NCBI GenBank assembly: GCA_038868115.1
Contig: JAWBXA010000003.1
Location: 1 to 64,000, forward strand
Length of the DNA stretch: 64,000 nt
DNA from: JAGTQI01 sp038868115
GTDB lineage: Archaea; Thermoproteota; Bathyarchaeia; Bathyarchaeales; Bathycorpusculaceae
Direction of reading: 5' to 3'
Part shown: positions 1 through 8,992 of the stretch, one piece after another
How positions within the stretch are numbered: the stretch's first letter is position 1
Layout: every line of letters begins with the position of its first letter
Program-made: the position numbers and the translations under genes
The notes under the pieces: model-generated
The model's database searches: none
Told to the model about the DNA's origin: nothing
What the model saw: the letters and a program-made list of their open reading frames with translations, nothing else

Positions 1-370
1 CAGGGTTCAAAGAGAATCTACTTGGATCCAGCACAGAATATTTTCTACTCCAACGTAACAAGTGTTGGCACACTGTTTAATGTTACTGTTTGGTGTGAGG
101 TTGAAGAGGGTGTTGATCTTGGCGGCGCTCAGGTTTACCTGGAATTTGACGACAGCATCATAAACGTTACCCGCTGGATCTGTCCCCACGGCGACCCAGA
201 CTTCTTCCTGCCAGAACCACCACAAGCAACAGAACTACCAGCATCTCCAGATCCAGGCTACGTCCACCTAGCCCCAAACAAAGGCTACATAAAAATTGCA
301 GTGTGTAAGGGCGGACTACCACCAACAGCACCATGGGGACACTCAGGAAAAATAGCCATAATAGAATTCA
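1..370 (+). repeat. Copy 1 of a near-identical coding duplication (copy 2 at 842-1211)
   Basis: Direct reading shows 296 identical bases (1-296 = 842-1137), then a 13-base patch that differs, then 61 identical bases (310-370 = 1151-1211), after which the two genes diverge sharply. The identity includes third codon positions, so the copies are very young, recently converted, or an assembly effect. Confidence 0.9.
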
Positions 371-594
371 TTATTACTAGCACCCCTCCACCAGCGCTAA
401 GTTGCATATTAAAAATAAATGCCTCAGACACATACCTTCTCAACCCAGAAAACGAAGAAATTCCAGATGTTGTCAAAGAAGATGGTTCATACACCATTAT
501 ACCTGAATTTTCAGCGCTTATTGCAACGCTCGTGCTCATATCTTCAATAGCCATTGTAATGCTCATAAGAAAGAAAGTCTTATCATTCACCTAA
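1..594 (+). CDS. Cell-surface cohesin-like protein with PEF-type C-terminal anchor (5' end cut by window edge)
   Basis: The frame is open at base 1, so the 5' end lies outside the window. The first in-frame start-like codon (TTG, 22) is internal, because the next gene has the same residues after a signal peptide. The body is a beta-rich, Asn-glycosylation-prone module (many N-x-T/S) resembling cohesin-type carbohydrate or surface domains. It ends in PEFSALIATL plus a hydrophobic helix and RKK, the layout of archaeal PEF-CTERM sorting signals, so an exported, membrane- or lipid-anchored protein is likely. Bases 1-296 and 310-370 are identical to 842-1137 and 1151-1211 of the next gene; the C-terminal part differs. 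No function beyond a surface role can be inferred. Confidence 0.75.
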   Translation, partial: QGSKRIYLDPAQNIFYSNVTSVGTLFNVTVWCEVEEGVDLGGAQVYLEFDDSIINVTRWICPHGDPDFFLPEPPQATELPASPDPGYVHLAPNKGYIKIAVCKGGLPPTAPWGHSGKIAIIEFIITSTPPPALSCILKINASDTYLLNPENEEIPDVVKEDGSYTIIPEFSALIATLVLISSIAIVMLIRKKVLSFT

Positions 595-601
595 AGTAAT
601 C

Positions 602-630
602 CCCTCTTTTATTTTATTTTGTTTCTTTAT
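602..630 (+). terminator. T-rich archaeal terminator
   Basis: Three to four short T runs start 8 bases after the stop codon of the first surface gene. Oligo-T on the coding strand is the usual archaeal intrinsic termination signal. No hairpin is seen. Confidence 0.45.
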
Positions 631-751
631 AAGTTCCGCGAGAGTTTTAAGATTTTAGTATTTACCGAAATTTAGAAGCGTGCACAATGACTTTCGATAA
701 CCGCAAAATTCAAATAGTAATAGGGAAAAAGAGGTCTAAGGTGTTTACGAA

Positions 752-2901
752 ATGGGAAAAAGAATTTCTTGGACTTTAATGGCAATTTTGCTATCAGGGC
801 TTATATGTCCTCTCCTAGTAAACACCATAAACACACGCGCACAGGGTTCAAAGAGAATCTACTTGGATCCAGCACAGAATATTTTCTACTCCAACGTAAC
901 AAGTGTTGGCACACTGTTTAATGTTACTGTTTGGTGTGAGGTTGAAGAGGGTGTTGATCTTGGCGGCGCTCAGGTTTACCTGGAATTTGACGACAGCATC
1001 ATAAACGTTACCCGCTGGATCTGTCCCCACGGCGACCCAGACTTCTTCCTGCCAGAACCACCACAAGCAACAGAACTACCAGCATCTCCAGATCCAGGCT
1101 ACGTCCACCTAGCCCCAAACAAAGGCTACATAAAAATAAGTGTATCAAAAGGCGGACTACCACCAACAGCACCATGGGGACACTCAGGAAAAATAGCCAT
1201 AATAGAATTCAAAATAACAGCTGCACCACCTGAAGATGGACAGTTGGCTTGTCCTCTCCACATAAATACTGCAGATACATACCTCCTCGATCCAGATGGA
1301 TACGAAATTCCAGACGTTGTTAAAGAGGATGGTTCATACACGTTCATTTACGTAGCTGCTCCAGTGACGCCGCACATATGGCTGGAGGTTTCTCCAACCA
1401 GATATGAAGCAATAAAAATGCGCNNNNNNNNNNNNNNNNNNNNNNNNNNNNNNNNNNNNNNNNNNNNNNNNNNNNNNNNNNNNNNNNNNNNNNNNNNNNN
1501 NNNNNNNNNNNNNNNNNNNNNNATGGATACGAAATTCCAGACGTTGTTAAAGAGGATGGTTCATACACGTTCATTTACGTAGCTGCTCCAGTGACGCCGC
1601 ACATATGGCTGGAGGTTTCTCCAACCAGATATGAAGCAATAAAAATGCGCCCCTTTAATGTAAGTATAATTATTCAGAACGTATCTCAACTTGACGGTCT
1701 AATAGGTGTTCAACTCATACTAACCTACAACTCCACATATCTAGAAGTGGCAGACGTTATAGAAGGCGATTTCTTAAAGAACTATGCCCCATATGGCACG
1801 CTCGTAACCCATTATGTTAACCATCGAGGGCTAGTATATGGTCAGATGATCTTGCCAAATAGTACTGGGCATTGGAACCCTCCATACCCTGAAGGAAACG
1901 GCACAGTAGCCATAGTAACCTTTATGCCTCTTAAACATGAAGCCATAAGCTTTAACATAACAATAGAGCCGCTATTTGAAGAGTTTTTCCTTGACAAAGA
2001 CGGCGAGTATATGCCTTATCTACCTGCTAAATACTGCCACTATTCCTATAGCCCGTTATCTATACCGACGATTGTTGTATCACCAGACAAATATATATCC
2101 TCTTACATAGGCGAAACTTTCGACATTAATGTGACAATTCTCGGTCTAGACGAGAAATGGAACTTAACCTATACTGAATTCGCATTAACATACAATAGTA
2201 ATTACCTGCAAATAATAGGCGTGTCTGAGGGACCTTTCTTGCAACAATTCGGAAGCACGGTTTTCAATAGCAACACAAGCGATGGATGCGTGGTTGTAAA
2301 TATCGCTCTTACACCGACATTAGGATATCCATCTGGAGATGGAACTTTAGCCACGATAAGGTTTAACGTGACATCGCGACCACCGGCAGTCTCTTCATTA
2401 ACCATTGGTAATGTGTCGTTATTAGACTTAGAAGGATTTGAAGTCTTATACAATCTGAGCCACGGATATTACGAAATGCATGAATACCTGGTTCATGAAA
2501 TTGTCGCATACGACGTGGTCTATTACGTCACTACACTAAGTAATGGTTCAATATCACCTGTCGAACTTAGCATATCCCATCGCCTTCTAAAGTTTGACAT
2601 AATAGGAATAGATGGAACTGTTAGCTTCGTCGACATCACAATTCCCAAAGCCCTCATGTGGGTTGAAGATGGATGGCTCATCATCGCTGGTGGCGAAGAA
2701 GTCATACCCATCGTCACTGAAAATGCTACTCACACTACGCTATCCTTTACAGTACCTCATAGCTCTAAAAGAGTCTATATCATCGCCACAAACGTTGTTC
2801 CAGAATTTACCCCGCTCCCGCTCTTAATGATATTATTTGTAACAATACTATCATCAGCAGCTGCCAATATACATCTAAAGCGTAAGAACGCCAATCTCTA
2901 A
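752..2901 (+). CDS. Secreted triple cohesin-like surface protein with PEF-type anchor (interrupted by an artefactual gap)
   Basis: Begins with a signal peptide (MGKRISWTLM... hydrophobic to about residue 20, cleavage near TRAQG). Three cohesin-like beta modules follow, each introduced by a P-x-x-Y-x-x-x-x-G/K pattern (LDPAQN, VSPTRYEA, VSPDKYIS) and each ending near a LLDxDGxE/FLDKDGEY/LLDLEGFE segment. A final beta region is followed by VPEFTPLPLL, a membrane helix and HLKRK, resembling archaeal PEF-CTERM signals. The frame is broken on paper by 99 N. The 128 bases before the gap (1296-1423) recur exactly after it (1523-1650), and collapsing them gives one uninterrupted frame of about 640 codons. 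Read separately, the pieces are 752-1423 and 1591-2901. Probably an S-layer-associated or adhesion protein. Confidence 0.75.
1296..1423 (+). repeat. 128-bp direct repeat flanking the gap (second copy 1523-1650)
   Basis: Every base of 1296-1423 matches 1523-1650 at an offset of 227. The repeat abuts the N run on both sides, which is what two overlapping contig ends placed side by side look like. Confidence 0.9.
1424..1522. other. Scaffold gap (99 N), probably spurious
   Basis: Run of N between two identical 128-bp flanks. Removing the N and one repeat copy restores a single reading frame, so no sequence is likely to be missing. Confidence 0.9.
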
Positions 2902-2975
2902 ATAATGCCCCCAATTTTTTATGAATAAAAGCGTGCATTACATTTACTTAAAGGCTAGAGGATAATTCTAGCAAG

Positions 2976-2985
2976 GCTTATATAC
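2976..2985 (+). promoter_or_regulatory. TATA-box promoter of the PKD surface gene
   Basis: A TTATATA core about 45 bases before the start codon at 3026, with an AGGGGAGAGG Shine-Dalgarno stretch at 3012-3021. The spacing predicts transcription starting near 3008, giving a short leader. Confidence 0.5.
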
Positions 2986-3025
2986 GTTTAAAACGCAGTA
3001 TTTCCTGCCGAAGGGGAGAGGGCAC

Positions 3026-5560
3026 TTGCATTCAAAATTTAAGCATTTATTAGTCTTAATGTTTTTATTAAATCTAATGGTTTGCACGTTTCTGTTTCTA
3101 AAAGTTGAAGGCTATGATCCGGCTAACGCTTTGTTTGCCCATGCAGAAACAACCGTTATAGGCAACTCCCTTTACTATGCGTTTAAGCCGTTTTCAGCTG
3201 ACGGTCCTGCAGTCAATTTGTCTAATTCTGCAGCCACAACAGGTAGGAAGCTTATGGGTAGATTGGTTTACTCCTTGTTTAATGTAAAGTCTATTTCTGT
3301 TTCTACATGGACAGTTACTTATAGAGTAATGAAAAGTGCATCCGCGTTATACGTGGTGGCGCATTGCGACGTTGATATATTAATCAGAAAAAGTGACGGC
3401 GCTATTAGAACAGTTATCGCTATGGATGTTGCAAACTCGCCTAACATAAACCCTAGTAACACTTGGGTGACGTTGACAGGAACGTATGAATTTCCAGGCT
3501 ATACTGTTGTTGACCAAACTGACTATTTGGAAGTTGATTTCTACATTGAAGTTACAACTCCGCAAAACTCCAAATCCGTCAAACTGCTTGTGGACGATCC
3601 TACGTTACCTTTAGCTGACCAAACCAAAATTGAGGGTGCAGTGTTTGTTCTTTCAAATCAGCCGCCAGTAGCCTCATTCACATATCACCCAACAGACCCG
3701 CTCATTTACGAAATTGTAACATTTGATGCCTCTGCGTCGTATGACCTTGACGGCAGTATTGTTAGTTATACGTGGGATTTTGGAGATGGAAATGTAACAA
3801 CAGTAACCGATCCCATCATAACACATGTTTACACCACAGCTGCCTCAACAGTCAACTATACAGTAACGCTAACCGTAACAGATAATGAAGGTTTAACAGG
3901 CTCTACTTCACAAATAGTGCCCGTGACAAACCCGACCATATTACGGGTTTCATTGCCAGCTGGCAAGTATGTAGGGCCAAATCCAAATCAGTGGTTGAGT
4001 CAATGTTGGCTACTGGACATTACTGGAGTTTCCGGATCTTTCACCGTAAGAGTATCAAATATGTACTCAAGTATCGAATCATTTGACACCCACCTCATAA
4101 TTGCCATTAACAACTTAGCCTACGAAAATCTTCAATCGTTAACTGTAAATGATGTCTCAATACCAAAAAGCTCCTTCATATATGGCACTCCTGAACCGTA
4201 TGGTTTTCAGATAGAATGGGAAGAGGATGTATACCCAACATGGTTTAGCACGGCCCTAGTAGGCAACATAAGTGCATCCAGCTATGTAGAAGCGTCAATT
4301 TCCATAGCGTTCACCGATCCAACAGGAGTTAAAGTCCATTTCGATGCTTTTGGTATTGCTAAATACCCGACACCACCAAAAAATAAGGGTCACGTAACTC
4401 ATAATCCCCACAATGGAGATTCTACAGTCCAATTTTCTCCAGCGCCAATAACAAAATACTACTTAGATGTGGAAATAGATCCTGAAGGTGTAACAACAAT
4501 CTATGGCGAAGGCTGGTACGACGAAGGCACCAAAGTCACACTTGCAGCCCCAGACATCGTTCAGGTTTCGCTGGGCATGCGCTATAAATTCAGTTATTGG
4601 GACGTTGACGGGAAGACCCAAGGAACAGGCATCAACACAATAACAGTTATAATGAATGCCAACCACGTAGCCACTGCTCACTACATCATGGAATATTATT
4701 TAACGGTAATCTCCCCCTTCGGCAGAGTAGGTGGAGAAGGCTGGTACCAGAGCGGAGCAACAGCCTACGCAACACTAAACACAGGCCTAGTTGACCATGG
4801 AAACGGAACCCGCAGAGTTTTTGTAAGCTGGAGCGGCGACGCCTCAGGAACAAACTACGCCCTAAGCGGCCCAATAACGATGAACGCTCCAAAAATAGCT
4901 ATAGCGAACTGGAAGACCCAATACCTTTTGACAGTTGTTACAGACCCGGTGGGCATAAGCCCGCAACCAACGAGGAACCCGGCTGGTGAAGCAGAGCGGC
5001 TTAACAGCTGGTGGTATGACGCCGATACTCCAGTTACACTGACAGCTCAAACAGTGGCTGGCTACAACTTTAACTATTGGGATGTTAACGGTGCATCCCT
5101 AGGAGGTGGAATAAACCCAATAACTGTTGTTGTAAATGCTCCGAAAACAGCTACTGCCCATTATGCCGCGGCTCCACCATCACTAACAGTTTCAATAAGT
5201 CCTATGTCCGCTATAATATTAATTGGCCAGCAAGTAACCTTTACATCGACCGTTAGCGGAGGAACAGCGCCATATACATATCAATGGTATGTAAACAACC
5301 AGCTGATTCCAGGAGCAACATCCAGCAGCTTCTTATTTTCCCCCACGGCAACCGGTATATATTACGTTATGCTGAAAGTTACTGATGCAGCAGACAACAC
5401 AGCCCAATCAGACTCAGCTCGAGTAACAGTCTTATCTGTTCCTGTTGGCGGATATTCAGCACCCCTAACCAAAAATACTCCAATAACGCCGACAATCGTA
5501 TACGCGATGCTGATTGCATTGTTCAGCGCGCTTCTAAGTCTAAAACGCAAGGTAAAATGA
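3026..5560 (+). CDS. Large PKD/InlB-repeat cell-surface protein with C-terminal anchor
   Basis: TTG start chosen because a strong Shine-Dalgarno sits 5 bases upstream and the protein then opens with a signal peptide (hydrophobic residues 8-25). Residues about 212-303 form a PKD domain (PPVASFTYHP, YTWDFGDGN, VTLTVTDNEG). Three InlB-like or bacterial-repeat modules follow between about 475 and 715 (motifs GEGWYDEG, FSYWDVDG, GEGWYQSG, NYWDVNG). A second Ig/PKD-like domain lies at about 717-805 (GGTAPYTYQWYVN). It ends with a membrane helix and LKRKVK. Such architecture is typical of archaeal adhesins or S-layer-linked proteins. Its ligand is unknown. It lies downstream of the cohesin-like surface genes on the same strand. 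Confidence 0.8.
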   Translation: MHSKFKHLLVLMFLLNLMVCTFLFLKVEGYDPANALFAHAETTVIGNSLYYAFKPFSADGPAVNLSNSAATTGRKLMGRLVYSLFNVKSISVSTWTVTYRVMKSASALYVVAHCDVDILIRKSDGAIRTVIAMDVANSPNINPSNTWVTLTGTYEFPGYTVVDQTDYLEVDFYIEVTTPQNSKSVKLLVDDPTLPLADQTKIEGAVFVLSNQPPVASFTYHPTDPLIYEIVTFDASASYDLDGSIVSYTWDFGDGNVTTVTDPIITHVYTTAASTVNYTVTLTVTDNEGLTGSTSQIVPVTNPTILRVSLPAGKYVGPNPNQWLSQCWLLDITGVSGSFTVRVSNMYSSIESFDTHLIIAINNLAYENLQSLTVNDVSIPKSSFIYGTPEPYGFQIEWEEDVYPTWFSTALVGNISASSYVEASISIAFTDPTGVKVHFDAFGIAKYPTPPKNKGHVTHNPHNGDSTVQFSPAPITKYYLDVEIDPEGVTTIYGEGWYDEGTKVTLAAPDIVQVSLGMRYKFSYWDVDGKTQGTGINTITVIMNANHVATAHYIMEYYLTVISPFGRVGGEGWYQSGATAYATLNTGLVDHGNGTRRVFVSWSGDASGTNYALSGPITMNAPKIAIANWKTQYLLTVVTDPVGISPQPTRNPAGEAERLNSWWYDADTPVTLTAQTVAGYNFNYWDVNGASLGGGINPITVVVNAPKTATAHYAAAPPSLTVSISPMSAIILIGQQVTFTSTVSGGTAPYTYQWYVNNQLIPGATSSSFLFSPTATGIYYVMLKVTDAADNTAQSDSARVTVLSVPVGGYSAPLTKNTPITPTIVYAMLIALFSALLSLKRKVK

Positions 5561-5616
5561 CACTCAACTTCTCATATTTTACAAAATGAAACCCAATTAG
5601 AAGGATACGCTAACAC

Positions 5617-6666
5617 ATGCCAGAAAAAACTTGGAAAATTAAAAAAGAGGCAAATAAACCCTTACTAAACCGGAAATTGCTGGCAACTTCAATAACACTG
5701 GCAGTCATCATAATTTTAGGCGCAGTAATATACCAATTTTTCTTCCAAACTTCAGAAAGCAAGGTTAAGTTCCAACTTAAAGCCGTAATAATCGACCAAC
5801 TCAGCGAAGATTTTTATAACCAAACTTTTATCAACATCATGACCAACATTTTGGAAGAATATAATTTTACGGTTGTATATTACAATCACACCCAAACAAA
5901 AGTTGAATTTTTTAAAGGACTGGCTAAAGGCAATTATGGAGTAATAATTTTGAGAACCCATGCCGCGCTGCGAGCTGGTGTTTCAGCTGTAGACTTCTTC
6001 ACATCTGAGCGATATGATGACACGAAATATGAAGAAATGCAAAATAAGGGACTTCTGGTTAAAGGTGAGCTGAATATTTCAGGAAAAATTAAGGAGTATT
6101 TCGCTTTTACATCGGATTTCGTAAAGAGGTTGGAAGGTGCTTTTCCAAAAAGTATAGTTATTGCAATGGGTTGCCAAACTCTAAACCTAACAGCAGGTCA
6201 GCCCATGGCAAAAGCATTCTGTGATAAAGGCACAGAAGTTTATATTGGCTGGTCAAGTTGGGTTTCAATAAAGCACTCAGATGAAGAGACATTAAAACTG
6301 ATGAAAAGACTCTTACATGAGAATAAAACAGTCAGTGAAGCTGTTAGGGATGCAGGCACGGATCCAAATTTTAGGGCTTCCCTTAAGTTTTATCCAGAAA
6401 CTGCTAGAAACCTAAGGATATCAGATTTGGTTAAAGAGGCAGAAGCATCAAGCTCTTCCATAAAATCAACAATATTGAGTGGATCTTACATGGATGAAAT
6501 TTTTTCTGCTAAACGTTTTAGTTCTCTGGCTACCGTTATGTATAGTTGGTTTCGAAGGTTTTCTCCAGTCAAGTTTGCCATTTTCAATTTTTTTAACTCT
6601 TCAGCTAGCACTGTGTCCTCTAGGACTTCGTTTACCCATTTTTCAAAGTCTCCGCGGTATAGATGA
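5617..6666 (+). CDS. Membrane-anchored protein with a caspase-like (clan CD) fold
   Basis: One N-terminal membrane helix (residues about 22-43) is followed by an extracytoplasmic-looking domain with many N-x-T/S sites. Two segments look like the His-Cys pair of clan CD peptidases (C25/CHAT type): VIILRTHAA (His115) and IVIAMGCQT (Cys186), each at the end of a hydrophobic strand. No substrate can be named. An AGAAGGATA ribosome site precedes the ATG. The last roughly 60 codons (after about 6486) run antisense through the DUF5752 gene and look unlike the rest (Ser/Phe rich), so the natural stop may have been lost or the two genes really overlap tail to tail by 181 bases. Confidence 0.6.
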   Translation: MPEKTWKIKKEANKPLLNRKLLATSITLAVIIILGAVIYQFFFQTSESKVKFQLKAVIIDQLSEDFYNQTFINIMTNILEEYNFTVVYYNHTQTKVEFFKGLAKGNYGVIILRTHAALRAGVSAVDFFTSERYDDTKYEEMQNKGLLVKGELNISGKIKEYFAFTSDFVKRLEGAFPKSIVIAMGCQTLNLTAGQPMAKAFCDKGTEVYIGWSSWVSIKHSDEETLKLMKRLLHENKTVSEAVRDAGTDPNFRASLKFYPETARNLRISDLVKEAEASSSSIKSTILSGSYMDEIFSAKRFSSLATVMYSWFRRFSPVKFAIFNFFNSSASTVSSRTSFTHFSKSPRYR

Positions 6667-6824
6667 AACTCTAGAGATTTTACGTTAACCTTGTTTATTT
6701 TTTCCATAAATTCCTTTAGGGATGAGGCGTTTTCGCCAGTATAATTTCCTATAGATGTGAAGAAGTAGAAGGCTTTCTCTCTCGGAACTGTTTTTAGGGC
6801 TTTTATTTCCGTTTCGCTTTTCAC
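6486..6824 (-). CDS. DUF5752 family protein
   Basis: A 112-residue soluble protein with the pattern REKAFYFFTSIGNYTG near residue 15, then SLKEFMEKI and FHLYRGDFEKWV. I recall this as the DUF5752 family, short archaeal/bacterial proteins of unknown function, often next to enzymes or regulators. Its ATG overlaps the stop of the upstream Lrp-type gene by four bases (ATGA), so the two are translationally coupled and form one operon. Its 3' end overlaps the convergent membrane protein gene. Confidence 0.7.
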   Translation of the reverse strand: MKSETEIKALKTVPREKAFYFFTSIGNYTGENASSLKEFMEKINKVNVKSLEFHLYRGDFEKWVNEVLEDTVLAEELKKLKMANLTGENLRNQLYITVARELKRLAEKISSM

Positions 6825-7360
6825 TTTTTTTCCTCCTTTCTATTACCTATTTTGTTCTTCATTGGTGTTAACTTCCTTGGGTCATTTACTATTAAAGGTT
6901 GAGTTTCCTTAAATTTTTTTGTAACTATTGATGTGCGAACTCTGAGAACTCCTGGAAGAGGTGCTATTGTGCTTGCAATGAACTCGTGGAGGCTTTCTTG
7001 GTTTTCGGCTATGACCTTTGCTATTATTTGGAGCTCTTCTGATAGAGATGTGTAGACTTCTATGACTTGAGGAACCGTGCAAAGTTTTTCGGCGACTTTC
7101 TCACTTTCTTTTGGGTCTGGGATTATTGTCATTATGGCTGTTATGTTTTTTGCTCCGGTCTTTTCGGCGTCTATAAGCGCTGTGTACTTCTTTATTATGC
7201 CGTGTTGCTCCATTCGCTTTATTCTGTCGTAAACCGTGGAGTGAGCTATTCCTAAGCGTTTGCCGATGGTTGTGTAGGTTTGCCTCGCGTCTTCCTGAAG
7301 CATTTCCAATATTTTAAGGTCCGTTGAGTCAAGGATCAACATGTTATTTTTGGCGCGCAA
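6821..7360 (-). CDS. Lrp/AsnC family transcriptional regulator
   Basis: An N-terminal helix-turn-helix (residues about 7-60: LDSTDLKILEMLQEDAR, IGKRLGIAHSTVYDRIKRM) is followed by an RAM-type ligand-binding domain (about 70-150). These are dimeric regulators that sense amino acids or related metabolites. The longest frame starts with TTG at 7360; an ATG at 7342 gives the N-terminus most usual for the family, so the start is uncertain by six residues. The C-terminus carries a basic tail (KNKIGNRKEEKK) beyond the normal end. It is cotranscribed with the DUF5752 gene. Confidence 0.85.
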   Translation of the reverse strand: MRAKNNMLILDSTDLKILEMLQEDARQTYTTIGKRLGIAHSTVYDRIKRMEQHGIIKKYTALIDAEKTGAKNITAIMTIIPDPKESEKVAEKLCTVPQVIEVYTSLSEELQIIAKVIAENQESLHEFIASTIAPLPGVLRVRTSIVTKKFKETQPLIVNDPRKLTPMKNKIGNRKEEKK

Positions 7361-7823
7361 ACTTCAGCCCTGCTAGTGCTTTTAATTAGAAAGCATCTGA
7401 GATATATCGTTTGTTGCCGAAATAATGTAGAAAATTCTGTTATAAATTCGGAAAATATTCGATAAAGTAATAACGGAAAAGCAGCAAAAGCGTGCTAATG
7501 ATTCTCGTTATTCTCCACTGTTCTTGGAAAAATACATACTTCATATATTCTTCATTAACTTTTCGGAAAGTTGTCTAAAAAAATAATTTTTGCCTACAAA
7601 CTTTCAATTTTAGATTTTNNNNNNNNNNNNNNNNNNNNNNNNNNNNNNNNNNNNNNNNNNNNNNNNNNNNNNNNNNNNNNNNNNNNNNNNNNNNNNNNNN
7701 NNNNNNNNNNNNNNNNNATTTTAAAAGCTACATCTTTGCGGATAAACTGGCAAATAAGTTTAAATCTGTGGAATAGAAATATTTTTCATAGAAAATCTAA
7801 AATAGAGAGGTTTGTGTCAGAAG
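7361..7823. other. Intergenic stretch containing a 99-N gap
   Basis: AT-rich sequence with no supported gene. It holds N at 7619-7717. A GATATATCG element near 7393 could be a TATA box for the Lrp gene on the minus strand. The flanks of this gap are not repeated, so real sequence may be missing. Confidence 0.5.
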
Positions 7824-8312
7824 ATGAAAACATTAAGGATTTGGGAAATTCTGAAAAAGTTTAAAGAGACTTGTAGGTCCTATGGTTGGAAAACCTCTGA
7901 AAGCGAAGACTGGGTTGAAGCTGACCACAAATATCATAATTTCCTCTTAACTCGAAACATTCATCCATCTTCTTTTAGGAGCATCGCCCAAAATAGAAGG
8001 TGTGTTATTCGTGAAGGTTTATCCTACCGTGTTGTTGAAGCCTCATATATGGCTTGGGTTTTCTCTGAAACACCGCCCGAAGACCTCTTAAACTTTTTCC
8101 TTGAAAACCCAGAATTTTCCAAAAGAGTTGCCCTCTACGATTTGAGCCCCCTTGCGGAGGGGCGGAACATTTGTATTAAACTGAATTTTACAGACAGCTC
8201 AGTTTTCCAAGAGTTTGAAAGTTTCCTTAAAAGGGAGTTTGGAATAAAAATTGAAAAGTACGCCAACTCAAAGGCAAGCCTTGAAGATTGCACGCTGGCG
8301 AGAATTTTCTAA
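7824..8312 (+). CDS. Conserved-looking hypothetical protein
   Basis: A soluble 162-residue protein starting MKTLRIWEILKKF. A TTG four codons earlier (7812) is an alternative start. It has an N-terminal helical stretch, then WVEADHKYHNF and a segment VVEASYMAWVFSETPPEDLLNFF, ending with a strand/helix pattern (ICIKLNFTDSSVFQEFESFLKREFG). No family is recognised and there is no signal peptide or membrane helix. It lies alone between a gap and a coiled-coil protein gene on the same strand. Codon use matches its neighbours, so it is likely a real gene. Confidence 0.6.
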   Translation: MKTLRIWEILKKFKETCRSYGWKTSESEDWVEADHKYHNFLLTRNIHPSSFRSIAQNRRCVIREGLSYRVVEASYMAWVFSETPPEDLLNFFLENPEFSKRVALYDLSPLAEGRNICIKLNFTDSSVFQEFESFLKREFGIKIEKYANSKASLEDCTLARIF

Positions 8313-8369
8313 ACTTTAGTTTTACCTAATCAAAGATTTGATAAGCAAACAGTTGCATATTTTCTAGCT

Positions 8370-8984
8370 GTGAGCGGCATGTCCGAAGAGGCTGAAGAGG
8401 TTAAGAGGCTTCTAGCCTTCAAAAAGAGGCTTGAAAATAGGGTTGAAAAGCTTGAATCTGAGCTTAAAGAACTAAAATCAATTCTGGAAGCCGTGAATTC
8501 TGTTCTCTTGGCTAAAGGGTTTAAGCGAGCTGAAATCGCTAAAGCTCTAGCGCCTACGCCACCAGTAGTGGCTATGCCAACAGAAGATGAGATGGTGATT
8601 CAGCCACCATTGCAGATGCCAGAGTTTAAGGAAGTTGTTCCCTTGAAAACCGCCACTGGCGAAATGCTTGCAACACTGTATGTTGGTGAGGGCTTTCTAA
8701 AAGTTGTTTTGGCTGAAGACAAAAAGTTCAGTGTTAACGTTCCACCTTTTAACCAGTTTCTTGTGGAGAGGGTTTTAGCGAAAATGCAGCAAAAGGACGG
8801 CGAACTGGCCAAGGCTGGAAAGCTAAAACCAGAAGAAATTTTTTCCTACAACATCATTAAGGACGGCGACATAATCCGTGAAATTTACATAAAAAATTTT
8901 GACGCTGAGCGCCTAAAAGAGCTTAAGTCAAGTGTCAAGTGGACTTTGGAAAAAATGTATGAAAAAATGAAAAACCAAAGTTGA
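8370..8984 (+). CDS. Hypothetical protein with N-terminal coiled coil
   Basis: Residues about 5-45 form a strong heptad-type coiled coil (EVKRLLAFKKRLENRVEKLE). A Pro-rich linker follows (APTPPVVAMP), then a compact alpha/beta domain (about 85-200) with FLKVVLAEDKKF and IREIYIKNFD. GTG start at 8370; an ATG three codons later (8379) is equally possible. No enzyme motif is visible. The coil plus linker plus domain layout suggests an oligomeric or adaptor protein. It is convergent with the DUF2148 gene, whose stop is 8 bases away. Confidence 0.6.
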   Translation: MSGMSEEAEEVKRLLAFKKRLENRVEKLESELKELKSILEAVNSVLLAKGFKRAEIAKALAPTPPVVAMPTEDEMVIQPPLQMPEFKEVVPLKTATGEMLATLYVGEGFLKVVLAEDKKFSVNVPPFNQFLVERVLAKMQQKDGELAKAGKLKPEEIFSYNIIKDGDIIREIYIKNFDAERLKELKSSVKWTLEKMYEKMKNQS

Positions 8985-8992
8985 AGCGAACT

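Noticed and set aside
7571..7864. Open frame running through the second N gap
   Set aside because: Most of it is N and the rest overlaps the start of the hypothetical gene in another frame.
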